DNA of 35,887 nt from NCBI GenBank assembly GCA_005885515.1, contig VAWK01000018.1, positions 1 to 35,887 of the forward strand. Direction: 5' to 3'. This document shows positions 15,040 to 23,180 of this stretch, one piece after another. Origin of the DNA: Actinomycetota bacterium (GTDB lineage: Bacteria > Actinomycetota > Thermoleophilia > Solirubrobacterales > Solirubrobacteraceae). Each line of letters starts with the position of its first letter. Positions within the stretch are counted from its first letter, which is position 1. Under the pieces are notes generated by a model. The model made no database searches, was not told the origin of the DNA, and saw only the letters and a program-made list of their open reading frames with translations. A program made the translations under genes and the position numbers.

Positions 15040-16560
15040 TTGGCTCAGGTAGGAATCGCGGAGCTGCTGCAGGCCGGCGTCCACTTCGGCCATCAGACGC
15101 GTCGCTGGAATCCCAAGATGCGCCGCTTCATCTACGGCGAGCGGGGCGGCGTCTACATCATCGACCTGCTGAAGACCTCGGCGCTGCTGGCGCAAGCGCA
15201 GGCGTTTGCCGCCGAGCTTGCACACCGTGGCGGGACGGTGCTGTTCGTGGGCACCAAGAAGCAGGCGCGTGACACGATCCGCGACGTCGCCGAGGCGGCG
15301 GATATGCCCTACGTGAACCACCGCTGGCTTGGCGGTCTGCTCACGAACTTCCAAACCATCAGCCTTCGCATCAAGCGACTGCACGACCTCGAGCGGTATG
15401 AGGTCGAGGGTCAGCTCGAGCTGCTGCCGACGCGCGAGCGGATGGCCGCGCAAGCCGACCTTGTGAAGCTGCGTGCGAACCTGGGCGGCGTCAAGGACAT
15501 GCAGCGCGTGCCGGACGCCATGTTCGTGATCGACCTGAAGACAGAGCTGATCGCGGTGCGGGAGGCCCAGCGGCTACGGATTCCGATCATTGGCCTGGTC
15601 GACACGAACTGCGACCCCGACGGAATCGACTACGTGATTCCCGGCAACGACGACGCGATTCGCTCCTGCGCGCTGATAACGCAGGCGATCGGTCAAGTCG
15701 TATCCGAGGGCCACTCCGTTTTCCGGGCGGAGGAGCAGCGCGCCCGCCAGGAAGCCGCGGAGCGAGCTCGCCTCGAGGCCGAGGCGCGCGCCCGTCGGGA
15801 AGCCGAGGAGCAGGCGAGGCGCGAAGCCGAGGAGCGCGCCAGCGCGGAGGCAGCCGCGTCGGCCGCCTCCCAACCCGCGGGCGCGCCGGCCGCGCAGACC
15901 AGCGTGCCATCGGCCGCCGGTGCGCCATCGGCGCCACCCGCTGCGCCCGAGCGTGCGCCGAGCGAGCCAGCGCCGCCGGCCGAGGCCGCTGCTGCGCCGG
16001 TCCAGGCCCAGCCAGCCCCAGCGCCAGCCGAGCCAGCCGCAGCACCAGCCGAGCCAGCGGCCGCCGAGTCCGCGGCCGCCGCCCCGCCGCCCCAGAAGGA
16101 GCCAGCGGCAGCGCCAGCCGAGCCAGCCGCAGCGCCAGCCGAGCCAGCCGCAGCGCCAGCCGAGCCCGCGACCGCTGAGCCCGAGGCCGCTGCCGAGCGT
16201 GCCCAGCCAGAGCCCACGCCGGTGGCCGTTGGCACGGGCTCCGAGCGGGGTCAGGGCGAGACCACCGAGAACCCGCAGCCGAAGTCAAAGCCGGCCGGTA
16301 CTGCAACCGCCGAGCCGGACGCGAGCGCGTCGGCCGAGCGGGATCAGGCCGAGAAGGCGCCGGCCAAGAAGGCACGTACGAAAAAGGCGCCGGCCAAGAA
16401 AGCGCCGGCAAAAAAGGCACAGCCGCGCAAAGCGAAGGCCGCGCCCGCGGCCAATGGGGAGGAGTCGAGCGCCGCGCCCGTGGATGCGGCGGCGGGTGAG
16501 GCGGCAAACGCGGCGGCTGAGCCAGCGGGCGACGGTGCGGCGAAGGGCGGGAAGTCGTGA
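15040..16560 (+). CDS. rpsB: 30S ribosomal protein S2 with a very long C-terminal extension
   Basis: S2 binds the 30S subunit late in assembly. Residues 1-227 are a complete S2: [53 protein letters not shown] and [20 protein letters not shown]. The usual protein ends soon after this, but here the frame continues to 506 residues. Residues 229-268 are a charged, helix-forming Glu/Arg/Ala stretch; about 269-437 are Ala/Pro/Glu-rich with EPAAAPA repeats; 439-472 are Lys-rich with AKKAPAKKA repeats like those of histone H1 and mycobacterial HU. It starts at a TTG with a purine-rich site before it, and overlaps the tsf GTG by four bases. Confidence 0.96.
   Translation: MAQVGIAELLQAGVHFGHQTRRWNPKMRRFIYGERGGVYIIDLLKTSALLAQAQAFAAELAHRGGTVLFVGTKKQARDTIRDVAEAADMPYVNHRWLGGLLTNFQTISLRIKRLHDLERYEVEGQLELLPTRERMAAQADLVKLRANLGGVKDMQRVPDAMFVIDLKTELIAVREAQRLRIPIIGLVDTNCDPDGIDYVIPGNDDAIRSCALITQAIGQVVSEGHSVFRAEEQRARQEAAERARLEAEARARREAEEQARREAEERASAEAAASAASQPAGAPAAQTSVPSAAGAPSAPPAAPERAPSEPAPPAEAAAAPVQAQPAPAPAEPAAAPAEPAAAESAAAAPPPQKEPAAAPAEPAAAPAEPAAAPAEPATAEPEAAAERAQPEPTPVAVGTGSERGQGETTENPQPKSKPAGTATAEPDASASAERDQAEKAPAKKARTKKAPAKKAPAKKAQPRKAKAAPAANGEESSAAPVDAAAGEAANAAAEPAGDGAAKGGKS
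16030..16161 (+). repeat. 21-bp coding repeats (EPAAAPA) in rpsB
   Basis: Units of 21 bp, such as gagccagccgcagcgccagc plus one base, lie at 16030-16050 and in tandem at 16099-16119, 16120-16140 and 16141-16161, with one or two mismatches. They encode the heptad Glu-Pro-Ala-Ala-Ala-Pro-Ala in the disordered part of S2. In-frame repeat length suggests slippage can change the extension length without breaking the gene. Confidence 0.9.
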
Positions 16561-17162
16561 GCACGACAGAGATCAGCGCCAAGGAGGTGAAGGCGCTGCG
16601 CGAGCGCACCGGCGCGGGCATGATGGATTGCAAGCGGGCGCTCACCGAGGCGCGGGGGGACATGGAGAAGGCGATCGAGATCCTGCGCGTGCAGCAGGGC
16701 AAGAAGATCCAGGACCTCGGCGAGCGCACCGCCACCGAGGGCACCGTGCAGGCCTACATCCACCCCGGCGCAAAGGTGGGGGTGCTGGTTGAGGTGGACT
16801 GCAACACAGACTTCGTGGCGAACAACGACGAGTTCGTTGGATTCGCCCGCGCCGTGGCCATGCAGATCGCGGCGACCCCGAGCGTGCGGTATGTCAGTCG
16901 CGACGACGTCCCCGCCGATGCGCGCGACGCGGAGGCCAGGATCCACGAACAGGACGCAGAGACCAAGCCGGAGAACGTGCGCGAGCGGATCGTCGCCGGC
17001 AAGCTGGACGCCTGGTATCAGATGGTGGTCTTGCTCGAGCAGGAGATGCACAACCCCAAGTTCGAGGGCAAGACGGTGCAGCAGCTGCGCGACCAGCTCA
17101 CGGCCACCACAGGCGAGAACGTGGTCATACGCCGCTTCGCCCGCTTCGCCGTCGGCCACTAG
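16557..17162 (+). CDS. tsf: Elongation factor Ts
   Basis: EF-Ts exchanges GDP for GTP on EF-Tu. The 201-residue product is the short form, as in Thermus, rather than the 280-residue E. coli form. The N-terminal domain has [19 protein letters not shown], and the core has the EF-Tu contact motif [11 protein letters not shown]. The GTG start overlaps the rpsB stop by four bases, as expected for the coupled rpsB-tsf pair. Confidence 0.96.
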   Translation: MSTTEISAKEVKALRERTGAGMMDCKRALTEARGDMEKAIEILRVQQGKKIQDLGERTATEGTVQAYIHPGAKVGVLVEVDCNTDFVANNDEFVGFARAVAMQIAATPSVRYVSRDDVPADARDAEARIHEQDAETKPENVRERIVAGKLDAWYQMVVLLEQEMHNPKFEGKTVQQLRDQLTATTGENVVIRRFARFAVGH

Positions 17163-17175
17163 GAGTCTCGGCGGA

Positions 17176-17181
17176 TAGGCT
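17176..17181 (+). promoter_or_regulatory. TAGGCT box 8 nt before pyrH
   Basis: TAGGCT is followed by eight bases and then the pyrH ATG at 17190. The same hexamer precedes four other starts in the window, so it is read as a -10 element giving a nearly leaderless pyrH mRNA. There is no clear ribosome-binding site for pyrH. No -35 consensus was seen. Confidence 0.5.
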
Positions 17182-17189
17182 GCCGTTGG

Positions 17190-17930
17190 ATGGCCCCCGC
17201 CTTCAAACGCATCCTGCTGAAGCTCTCGGGCGAGGCGCTGATGGGCGGGCTGGACTACGGCACCGATCCCGAGCGCGTTGCCGCGGTGGCTCGTCAGGTC
17301 AGCGCGGTGCGCGATCAGGGCGTGGAGGTCGCGATCGTGGTCGGGGCAGGCAACATCTACCGAGGCATGAAGGGCGCGGCGGCGGGGATGGACCGCTCGA
17401 CCGCCGACTACCTGGGGATGCTGGCGACTGTCTTGAACGCGCTCCCGTTGCAGGACGCACTGGAGAAGATCGGGACCGACACGCGCGTGCAGTCGGCGCT
17501 CGGGGTCTCGGAGGTCGCCGAGCCGTACATCCGCCGCCGCGCCATGCGCCATTTGGAGAAGGGCCGCGTCGTGATCTTTGCCGCCGGCACCGGGAACCCC
17601 TTCTTCACGACCGACACCGCGGCTGCGCTTCGCGCGTCCGAGATCCACGCCGAGATCATCCTCATGGCAAAGAACGGCGTCGAGGGCGTCTACACGGCGG
17701 ACCCGGCGCTCGACCCCAACGCGCAGTTCATCCCCGAAATCACTCACATGGAGGCGCTGGAGCGCCGGCTGCGCGTAATGGACTCCACCGCCCTGGCACT
17801 GTGCATGGAGAACTCGATGCCGCTCAACGTGTTCAACATGGACGACGAAGACAGCCTCGCGCGGATAATCTCGGGCGAACGAGTGGGCACCCTGGTCTCT
17901 TCATCTCAAGGTGACGGCGATGGCAGCTGA
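17190..17930 (+). CDS. pyrH: UMP kinase
   Basis: PyrH phosphorylates UMP to UDP, a step of pyrimidine nucleotide synthesis, and is an amino acid kinase-fold hexamer. The 246-residue protein starts [17 protein letters not shown] and has [15 protein letters not shown], the [20 protein letters not shown] segment and [19 protein letters not shown]. It lies 27 bases after tsf and overlaps frr by 11 bases, within the conserved rpsB-tsf-pyrH-frr-uppS-cdsA order. A possible own promoter (TAGGCT) precedes it. Confidence 0.96.
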   Translation: MAPAFKRILLKLSGEALMGGLDYGTDPERVAAVARQVSAVRDQGVEVAIVVGAGNIYRGMKGAAAGMDRSTADYLGMLATVLNALPLQDALEKIGTDTRVQSALGVSEVAEPYIRRRAMRHLEKGRVVIFAAGTGNPFFTTDTAAALRASEIHAEIILMAKNGVEGVYTADPALDPNAQFIPEITHMEALERRLRVMDSTALALCMENSMPLNVFNMDDEDSLARIISGERVGTLVSSSQGDGDGS

Positions 17931-18492
17931 AAGCATGATCGACGAACTGCTGGAGGACGCGCGCGACCGCATGATCAAGTCGGCTGAAAGCGCCCAGCAC
18001 GAGTTCGCCACCGTGCGCACCGGGCGGGCAAGCCCGGCGCTGCTGGACCGGATCGTGGTCGACTACTACGGCGCGGCCACGCCGCTGAACCAACTCTCCA
18101 CCATCTCGGCGCCCGAAGCGCGGCTGCTGACGGTGCAGCCGTATGACAAATCCTCGATCAAGGCGATCGAGAAGGCGATCAACGAGTCCGACGTCGGCCT
18201 CAATCCCTCCAACGACGGCAACGTGGTACGCCTGGTGGTGCCCGAGCTCACCGAGGAGCGCCGCCGCGAGCTGGTGAAGGTCGTGCGCAACCTCGCAGAG
18301 GAGGGTCGCGTGGCGATCCGCAACGTGCGACGCGACACGATGCACCAGCTACGCGAGCTGAAGACGGAGGGCGAGGCCTCCTCCGACGACGAGCATCGCG
18401 CCGAGGTGGAGTTGCAGAAGCTGACCGACGCGCGGGTCGGAGAGCTCGACAAGGCGCTGAAGGCCAAGGAAGAGGAGATCCTCGAAGTCTGA
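17920..18492 (+). CDS. frr: Ribosome recycling factor
   Basis: RRF splits post-termination ribosomes together with EF-G. The 190-residue protein has the typical [33 protein letters not shown] and the C-terminal coiled helix. The ATG at 17920 was preferred over the GTG at 17911, because AAGGTGA at 17908-17914 is a ribosome-binding site five bases before it. It overlaps pyrH by 11 bases and uppS by one base. Confidence 0.96.
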   Translation: MAAESMIDELLEDARDRMIKSAESAQHEFATVRTGRASPALLDRIVVDYYGAATPLNQLSTISAPEARLLTVQPYDKSSIKAIEKAINESDVGLNPSNDGNVVRLVVPELTEERRRELVKVVRNLAEEGRVAIRNVRRDTMHQLRELKTEGEASSDDEHRAEVELQKLTDARVGELDKALKAKEEEILEV

Positions 18493-19208
18493 TGTGGCCC
18501 GCCACGGACCGGGCGGCGGCGGACACCGATGGGCGATCGGACGACCCGTCCGCAAAGTACGTAGCGATCATCACCGACGGCAACGGGCGCTGGGCGCGCG
18601 CACACGGCGTATCGGTCAACGAGGGTCACAGCGCAGGCGCCGACACCGTCAAGGCACGCTTGCGCGACGCGGCCGAGCTCGGCATCAAGGAGCTGACGGT
18701 GTACTCGTTCTCGACCGAGAACTGGTCGCGTCCCGCCGAGGAGGTGAGTGGCCTGATGGAGATGTTCTCCCAGCGCATCGCCGACGAGACACCTGAGCTG
18801 CACGAAGAGGGCGTACGCATGCGCTTCATCGGCCAGCGCGCACGTATCTCGCAAGAGCTGGTCAAGCGGATGGCGTGGGCGGAGCAGCTGACTCAGCACA
18901 ACAGCCGCATCTCGCTGTTCGTCGCATTCGACTACGGTGGGCGCGCGGAGATCCTCGACGCCGCGCGCCGCTTCACGGGCAGCACCGAGGAGGAGTTCCG
19001 CAGCTGCCTGTATGCGCCCGACATGCACGACCCCGACCTGATCATCCGCACGAGCGGCGAGCAGCGGCTGTCGAACTACCTGCTGTGGCAGTCGGCCTAC
19101 TCCGAGCTGGTGTTCCGCCAGGAGCTGTGGCCGGACTTCACGCGCGAGGCCCTGGAGCAATCGTTGGCCGAGTACTCGCGGCGCCGCCGGCGCTTCGGCA
19201 GGCGCTAG
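18492..19208 (+). CDS. uppS: Isoprenyl transferase (undecaprenyl diphosphate synthase family)
   Basis: This cis-prenyltransferase makes the polyprenyl carrier for cell wall synthesis. The 238-residue protein has ITDGNGRWARAHG (catalytic Asp; the usual Met before it is Thr), YSFSTENWSRPAEEV, and the C-terminal RTSGEQRLSNYLLWQSAYSE. The chain length of the product cannot be told by eye. The ATG overlaps the frr stop by one base, and cdsA follows after eight bases. Confidence 0.95.
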   Translation: MWPATDRAAADTDGRSDDPSAKYVAIITDGNGRWARAHGVSVNEGHSAGADTVKARLRDAAELGIKELTVYSFSTENWSRPAEEVSGLMEMFSQRIADETPELHEEGVRMRFIGQRARISQELVKRMAWAEQLTQHNSRISLFVAFDYGGRAEILDAARRFTGSTEEEFRSCLYAPDMHDPDLIIRTSGEQRLSNYLLWQSAYSELVFRQELWPDFTREALEQSLAEYSRRRRRFGRR

Positions 19209-19216
19209 AGCGGCTG

Positions 19217-20086
19217 ATGGCGGCCCGCGCCCGCACCGGTCGCACCCGGCGGAGCGGCGCTCGCTCCGCCTCCAGCCGGCGCCGCGCCGCGGCGGCCGAA
19301 CGCTCGGATCTGGGCCCGCGGATGATCGCCGCATTGCCCGCGATCGCCGTCGCGCTGTTCCTGGTGATCGAGGGCGGAACGGTGTTCGCGCTGGGGCTTT
19401 TCCTGTTCGGGGGCGTGTGCCTGCACGAGCTGTACGCGATGTATGACCGTGCCCACCCGGTTCGGCTCGCCGGCTTCCTCGCGCTTGCCGCGCTGCTGGC
19501 GGCGGCGCTCTACGGCGACAACTATCAGGTCCTGCTGGTCGCGGTGAGCGCGCTGCCGGTGCTGTTCGTACTGACACTGCTGCAGCGCCGGCCCAGCCTT
19601 GGCGGGATGCTCGTAACGCTGCTGGGCATCTACTGGATCGGTTTCGCGCTCGCACACGCGGTTCTGCTGCGTGGGCTTCCGCACGGCCTGGGGATCGTGA
19701 TCGACGTGCTCGTCGGCACGTTCCTCGGCGACACCGGAGCGTATCTCGGCGGACGCCTGTTCGGACGGCGCCCGCTGGCCCCGGGCATCTCCCCCGGAAA
19801 GACAGTGGAGGGCTTGGCGATCGGCATGGTGAGCTCGGTGCTCGGGGTATGGCTGGCCAGCCGCTATCAGGATTGGCTGCCCACCTCTCACGCGCTCGTG
19901 CTCGGTCTCGGCGTAGCCCTGGCGGCGCCGGTCGGCGACCTGTTCGAGTCCTTCATCAAGCGCGAGGCAGGCGCCAAGGACTCGGGCGCCCTGTTCGGCG
20001 CCCACGGCGGCGCGCTGGACCGCCTCGACGCCGTGCTGTTCACGGCGGTCGCCGGCTACTACATATGGGCGGCGTACGTGCACTGA
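19217..20086 (+). CDS. cdsA: Phosphatidate cytidylyltransferase (CDP-diacylglycerol synthase)
   Basis: CdsA makes CDP-diacylglycerol, the precursor of bacterial phospholipids, in the membrane. The 289-residue protein begins with an Arg-rich cytoplasmic segment (about residues 1-33), followed by multiple hydrophobic helices. The family signature is near the C-terminus: FESFIKREAGAKDSGALF followed by GAHGGALDRLDA, with the KD and DRLD acids kept; the usual Pro-Gly-His reads Gly-Ala-His. The ATG at 19217 follows the uppS stop by eight bases; the longer frame upstream lies inside uppS and was rejected. Confidence 0.93.
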   Translation: MAARARTGRTRRSGARSASSRRRAAAAERSDLGPRMIAALPAIAVALFLVIEGGTVFALGLFLFGGVCLHELYAMYDRAHPVRLAGFLALAALLAAALYGDNYQVLLVAVSALPVLFVLTLLQRRPSLGGMLVTLLGIYWIGFALAHAVLLRGLPHGLGIVIDVLVGTFLGDTGAYLGGRLFGRRPLAPGISPGKTVEGLAIGMVSSVLGVWLASRYQDWLPTSHALVLGLGVALAAPVGDLFESFIKREAGAKDSGALFGAHGGALDRLDAVLFTAVAGYYIWAAYVH

Positions 20087-20180
20087 GCGCGCGAAATGGT
20101 TTTGGCACAAGCGACAGTCCCGACCAGGCGTCAGTAGCCTGTTTAGCTCCCCGTGGTTCGGGTATAGAGCGAGCGTAGGC

Positions 20181-20233
20181 GCGCCCCCGGCCCGAAGGAG
20201 GAGAAGTACGGCACCGGGGGCGCTCGGCTTCTC
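20181..20233 (+). ncRNA. Candidate pseudoknotted RNA element
   Basis: gcgcccccgg at 20181-20190 pairs perfectly with ccgggggcgc at 20214-20223. The purine-rich loop has gagaag (20201-20206), which can pair with cttctc at 20228-20233 just downstream, the geometry of an H-type pseudoknot. A short T run (20234-20237) follows. It could be the terminator of the cdsA operon, a riboswitch-like element or a small RNA. It matches no RNA family that I recognise. Confidence 0.4.
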
Positions 20234-20276
20234 TTTTCCCGCTGGCGACCGATCCTAGACATGCGAGGTCGCTTGG

Positions 20277-20378
20277 CTATCGCATGCCGGTGACCTCGAT
20301 CCTGACGTCCGACTCCTCCGCCAGCCGCGCCAGCAGGGACGCTCCCCCGAAATCGGTGCGGAGCGAAATCTTGAACCC
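20277..20378 (-). pseudogene. Possible C-terminal remnant of a protein gene
   Basis: Reading the minus strand towards the stop at 20277-20279 gives a 33-residue tail that includes FKISLRTDFGGASLLARL and EESDVRIEVTGMR, with mostly G or C at third positions as in real genes here. Further upstream the frame becomes Arg/Pro-rich and no start with a ribosome-binding site was found. It may be the end of a decayed or frameshifted gene, or chance. The family is not recognised. Confidence 0.25.
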
Positions 20379-20691
20379 CGTTGCCGCCGCTCGACCCCAG
20401 CCAGGAGGGCCCGCGGCGTGACCGAGGAGGAGGAGGACGCGCCGCGGGCCTGGCAAGAGCTCTAAAGCCCCAACACATCGAAATACAGTCGTTTCCGTGC
20501 GCGGTCCAGTCCAGCAAGCGTTGTTGCGCCGCCGCCGGACCCGACGACGCACGCGCGGATCCGCCCCGAACCGAAGCGTGCCGGGCTGCTATGCGGCGAC
20601 CGGTGCAGGAACACGGCGCCATCCTCATTGCGATCAAGCGCGGAACTTGCCGGTTGGAGATTGCTTAGCGTGCGCGGGTTCCGGGCAAATG

Positions 20692-20697
20692 TAGGCT
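20692..20697 (+). promoter_or_regulatory. TAGGCT box 6 nt before the small membrane protein gene
   Basis: TAGGCT is followed by six bases and the ATG at 20704. If it is a -10 element, transcription would start at or next to the A of the ATG, giving a leaderless mRNA. There is no ribosome-binding site before this ATG, which fits. Confidence 0.5.
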
Positions 20698-20703
20698 GGG
20701 CGC

Positions 20704-20964
20704 ATGGACTTGCTTCTATTTCTCATATTGCTGGTCATAGTTGGCCTGGTCGTCGGCGGGCTGGCGCGACTGCTGTTGCCCGGTCCGGACCCGATGGGGC
20801 TGGGGGGCACGATCCTGCTCGGCCTGGCCGGCTCCTTTATCGCGGGGCTGTTCTCGTGGTTCGTGCTGCACCGCCACGGGGCAGGGCTGATCCTGTCGGT
20901 GCTGTTCTCGATGCTGCTGCTCTGGGCCCGCCGGCGCTCCATTTCCGGCGGCAGGCGCTTCTAG
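20704..20964 (+). CDS. GlsB/YeaQ/YmgE family small membrane protein
   Basis: An 86-residue protein with three hydrophobic segments (about residues 2-25, 33-54 and 58-76). The pattern GLVVGGLARLLLPGPDPMGL followed by GGTILLGLAGSFIAGL is typical of transglycosylase-associated (GlsB/YeaQ) proteins, often linked to general stress responses in actinobacteria. No enzyme activity is established for the family. It stands alone, with a candidate leaderless promoter. Confidence 0.88.
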   Translation: MDLLLFLILLVIVGLVVGGLARLLLPGPDPMGLGGTILLGLAGSFIAGLFSWFVLHRHGAGLILSVLFSMLLLWARRRSISGGRRF

Positions 20965-21071
20965 CTCGCCGCCTTCGATCGGCCCTCGCCACCGCGAGCG
21001 CCCGCGCGCGCCACGCTGGCCCGTTGACCGTCTGCGAAGATGCGCCCACTCGATAGGAGGAGGTGCACCTC

Positions 21072-21392
21072 ATGCCCAAGTATCTGATCGAAGCGTCCTA
21101 CACCAGCGAGGGCGTCGGAGGGGTGGCGGACAAGGGCGGCAGCGCTCGCCGCGACGCCGTCGACGCGCTGATCGCGTCCATGGGCGGGAAGATGGAGAGC
21201 TTCTACTTCGCGTTCGGCGACGCCGACGTGTACGTGGTCGCCGAGCTGCCCAGCGACGAGGCCGCTACCGGTCTCGCCCTGAGCATCAACCGCTCCAGCT
21301 CCACGAAAATCAAGACCGTCGTGCTGCTCACCCCCGAGCAGATCGACGCGGCCGCGAAACTGGCGCCCGAGTACAAGCCGCCGGGAACCTGA
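21072..21392 (+). CDS. GYD domain-containing protein
   Basis: A 106-residue protein of the GYD family, a ferredoxin-like fold of unknown role. It starts MPKYLIEASYTSEGVGGVAD; FGDADVYVVAELPSDEAAT fits the family-defining Gly-Tyr-Asp region (here Gly-Asp-Ala-Asp-Val). The ATG at 21072 was chosen because the strong aggaggagg ribosome-binding site at 21055-21063 ends eight bases before it; a GTG at 21063 is in frame but lies inside that site. There is no operon partner. Confidence 0.85.
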   Translation: MPKYLIEASYTSEGVGGVADKGGSARRDAVDALIASMGGKMESFYFAFGDADVYVVAELPSDEAATGLALSINRSSSTKIKTVVLLTPEQIDAAAKLAPEYKPPGT

Positions 21393-21486
21393 GCCCAGCG
21401 CCCACGCCGAGGCTGCCCGGCTCGCCTTCGGAATACTGACCGCGAGATGGGCAGCTTTGACAACGCGCGCGAGCTGCGCGAAGCCC

Positions 21487-21969
21487 GTGGCTGAGCTTCG
21501 CGGTCAACGGGGCGCCGTGCTCGCCGCCGGCATGCTCGCCGCCCTGTCGGCCGCCGGCTGCGGGGTAACGCGCGAGAAGCGAGGGCTCACGCGGGCGCAA
21601 TTCGTCGCCTCCGCGGACGCGGTTTGCCGCCACGAGCAGGCGAAGCTCGCCTATATCGCTGCGCGTGCGCATCGGCTCTCACGCGCGCTGACCGCGCCCC
21701 GTGTGATCCGTCAGCAGGTGGCGCAGAGTCGGCTGGCGACGGCCACGCTCGAAGCGCAGCCCGAGCCGCCAGGCGACGCGGGCGCGATCACGCGCTGGCT
21801 GACCGCGCGGACGGTCGCGGCGACCGTCGCGATCGACCTCGCCGAAGCCCCGGCAAAAGGGGAGACGACCGCGGTCGACGACGTGCGGGCTGAGCTCTCC
21901 GCGGCGCAGGCGCGGGCGCGCGGCCTGGCGCTGGCCTACGGCTCTCGGGTGTGCGGTGAGACCGACTGA
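21487..21969 (+). CDS. Putative small lipoprotein of unknown function
   Basis: From the GTG at 21487 the 160-residue protein has a lipoprotein signal peptide: a short basic start (MAELRGQRG), a hydrophobic stretch and the lipobox SAAGC with the modified Cys near residue 25. A TTG at 21457 is also in frame. The mature part is helical, with two Cys, one in SADAVCRHEQAKL and one at the end (SRVCGETD), which could form a disulfide. I do not recognise a named family. The stop lies 14 bases inside dxr, suggesting co-transcription. Confidence 0.7.
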   Translation: MAELRGQRGAVLAAGMLAALSAAGCGVTREKRGLTRAQFVASADAVCRHEQAKLAYIAARAHRLSRALTAPRVIRQQVAQSRLATATLEAQPEPPGDAGAITRWLTARTVAATVAIDLAEAPAKGETTAVDDVRAELSAAQARARGLALAYGSRVCGETD

Positions 21970-23131
21970 GGACTCCCATGGCGCCAAGCGCCTGCTGATT
22001 CTGGGCTCCACCGGCTCGATCGGCACCCAGGCGCTGGAGGTCTGCGCGGGCAGCGAGGAGTTCGAGCTGGTGGGCCTCTCGGCCGAGCGTTCGTGGGAGT
22101 CGCTGGTGCAGCAGGCGCGCGCGCACGGGGTCGACCGGATCGCGCTCACCGACGAGGACATGGCCGCTCGCGCAGCCGCCGAGTGGAGCGGCGGGGAGGT
22201 GCTGGGCGGCGCCACGGGGCTCGTGCGCCTCGTCGTCGAGTCGGGCGCCGATCTCGTCCTCAACGGGCTCGTCGGCTCCGCCGGTCTCGGCCCCACGGTC
22301 GCCACGCTCGGAGAGGGCATCGACCTCGCGCTCGCCAACAAGGAGTCGCTCGTCGTGGGGGGCGAGCTGGTCGTGGCGCTGGCCGAAGGCACGGGGGCGC
22401 GCATCTTCCCAGTCGACTCCGAGCACACCGCCCTGCACCAGCTGATCGCGGGACAGCCAGCCGGGGCGGTTGAGCGGCTGACGATCACCGCCAGCGGCGG
22501 TCCCTTCCGCGGCCGCGACGCGAGCGAACTGCAGGACGTGACCGTCAAGCAGGCGCTCGCGCACCCCACCTGGACGATGGGCGGCAAGATTACGATTGAC
22601 TCGGCGACGCTGATGAACAAGGGCCTCGAGCTGATGGAGGCCCACCACCTGTTCGGCATTCCCTACGAGCGAATCGACGTGGTCGTGCATCCGCAGTCGC
22701 TGATCCACGGTCTCGTCCAGCTGGCCGACGGCGCGATGCTCGCCCACCTCGGCCCGCCCGACATGCGCGTCGCGATCTCCTACGCGCTGCACGGCGGCGA
22801 AAGCGTGCCGGTCGGAATCGCCCCGCTCGATCTGGCCGCGATCGGGCAGCTCACGTTCGACGCCGTCGACCTCGATGCGTTTCCGTGCCTGCGGCTCGCG
22901 CGCGAAGCGGCGCAGGCCGGCGGCACGGCGCCCTGCGTGCTCAACGCCGCCAACGAGGTCGCCGTGCACGCGTTCCTGGCCGGGCGCCTGCGCTTCCTGG
23001 AGATACCCGAGGTGATCGAGCGCACCCTCGCCGCGCTCGGCTCACAGCCCGTGCGCGCGTTCGAGTCGCTGTACGAGGCCGACCGCGAGGCCCGCGCACG
23101 CGCCGGCGAGCTGGTCACGGCGCTGGCTTGA
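21956..23131 (+). CDS. dxr: 1-deoxy-D-xylulose 5-phosphate reductoisomerase
   Basis: Dxr makes MEP from DXP with NADPH, the committed step of the MEP isoprenoid pathway. The 391-residue protein has the NADPH motif LGSTGSIGTQAL near residues 16-27, LANKESLVVGGE, the metal and substrate motifs PVDSEHTALHQ and ASGGPFRGR, and NKGLELMEAHHLF. It starts at the GTG at 21956, overlapping the lipoprotein gene by 14 bases. It lies upstream of rseP and ispG, as in mycobacteria. It is the fosmidomycin target. Confidence 0.97.
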   Translation: MRPTEDSHGAKRLLILGSTGSIGTQALEVCAGSEEFELVGLSAERSWESLVQQARAHGVDRIALTDEDMAARAAAEWSGGEVLGGATGLVRLVVESGADLVLNGLVGSAGLGPTVATLGEGIDLALANKESLVVGGELVVALAEGTGARIFPVDSEHTALHQLIAGQPAGAVERLTITASGGPFRGRDASELQDVTVKQALAHPTWTMGGKITIDSATLMNKGLELMEAHHLFGIPYERIDVVVHPQSLIHGLVQLADGAMLAHLGPPDMRVAISYALHGGESVPVGIAPLDLAAIGQLTFDAVDLDAFPCLRLAREAAQAGGTAPCVLNAANEVAVHAFLAGRLRFLEIPEVIERTLAALGSQPVRAFESLYEADREARARAGELVTALA

Positions 23132-23180
23132 GCGCGCGGCGCCCGCCACCGGCCCGGGGCGCCCCTGCCACACTGGAGGC

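Larger units (their letters stand above)
20087..20703. other. 617-bp stretch without a clear gene
   Basis: No full gene was found. It holds the hairpin/pseudoknot candidate at 20181-20233, a possible stem at 20263-20269 with 20291-20297, and a short minus-strand reading frame ending at 20277 whose last 33 codons look coding. The minus-strand 164-residue frame over 20143-20637 has no motif and is Arg/Pro-rich. The TAGGCT box for the next gene lies at the end (20692-20697). Confidence 0.5.

Noticed and set aside
16030-16161. Short tandem repeats, considered as a CRISPR array
   Set aside because: The units are directly adjacent without spacers and encode EPAAAPA heptads in the S2 tail.
15920-16792. 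290-residue Arg/Pro-rich frame within rpsB
   Set aside because: It is the shifted-frame reading of the Ala/Pro repeats and runs on into tsf; no independent support.
20160-20240. Possible signal recognition particle RNA
   Set aside because: The ccgaagg loop is reminiscent, but the conserved GGAAGGAAGCAGC-type core and its internal loops are missing.
20143-20637. 164-residue minus-strand frame in the cdsA gap
   Set aside because: It has a skewed Arg/Pro/Gly composition, no start signal and no motif; only a short tail in another frame looks coding.
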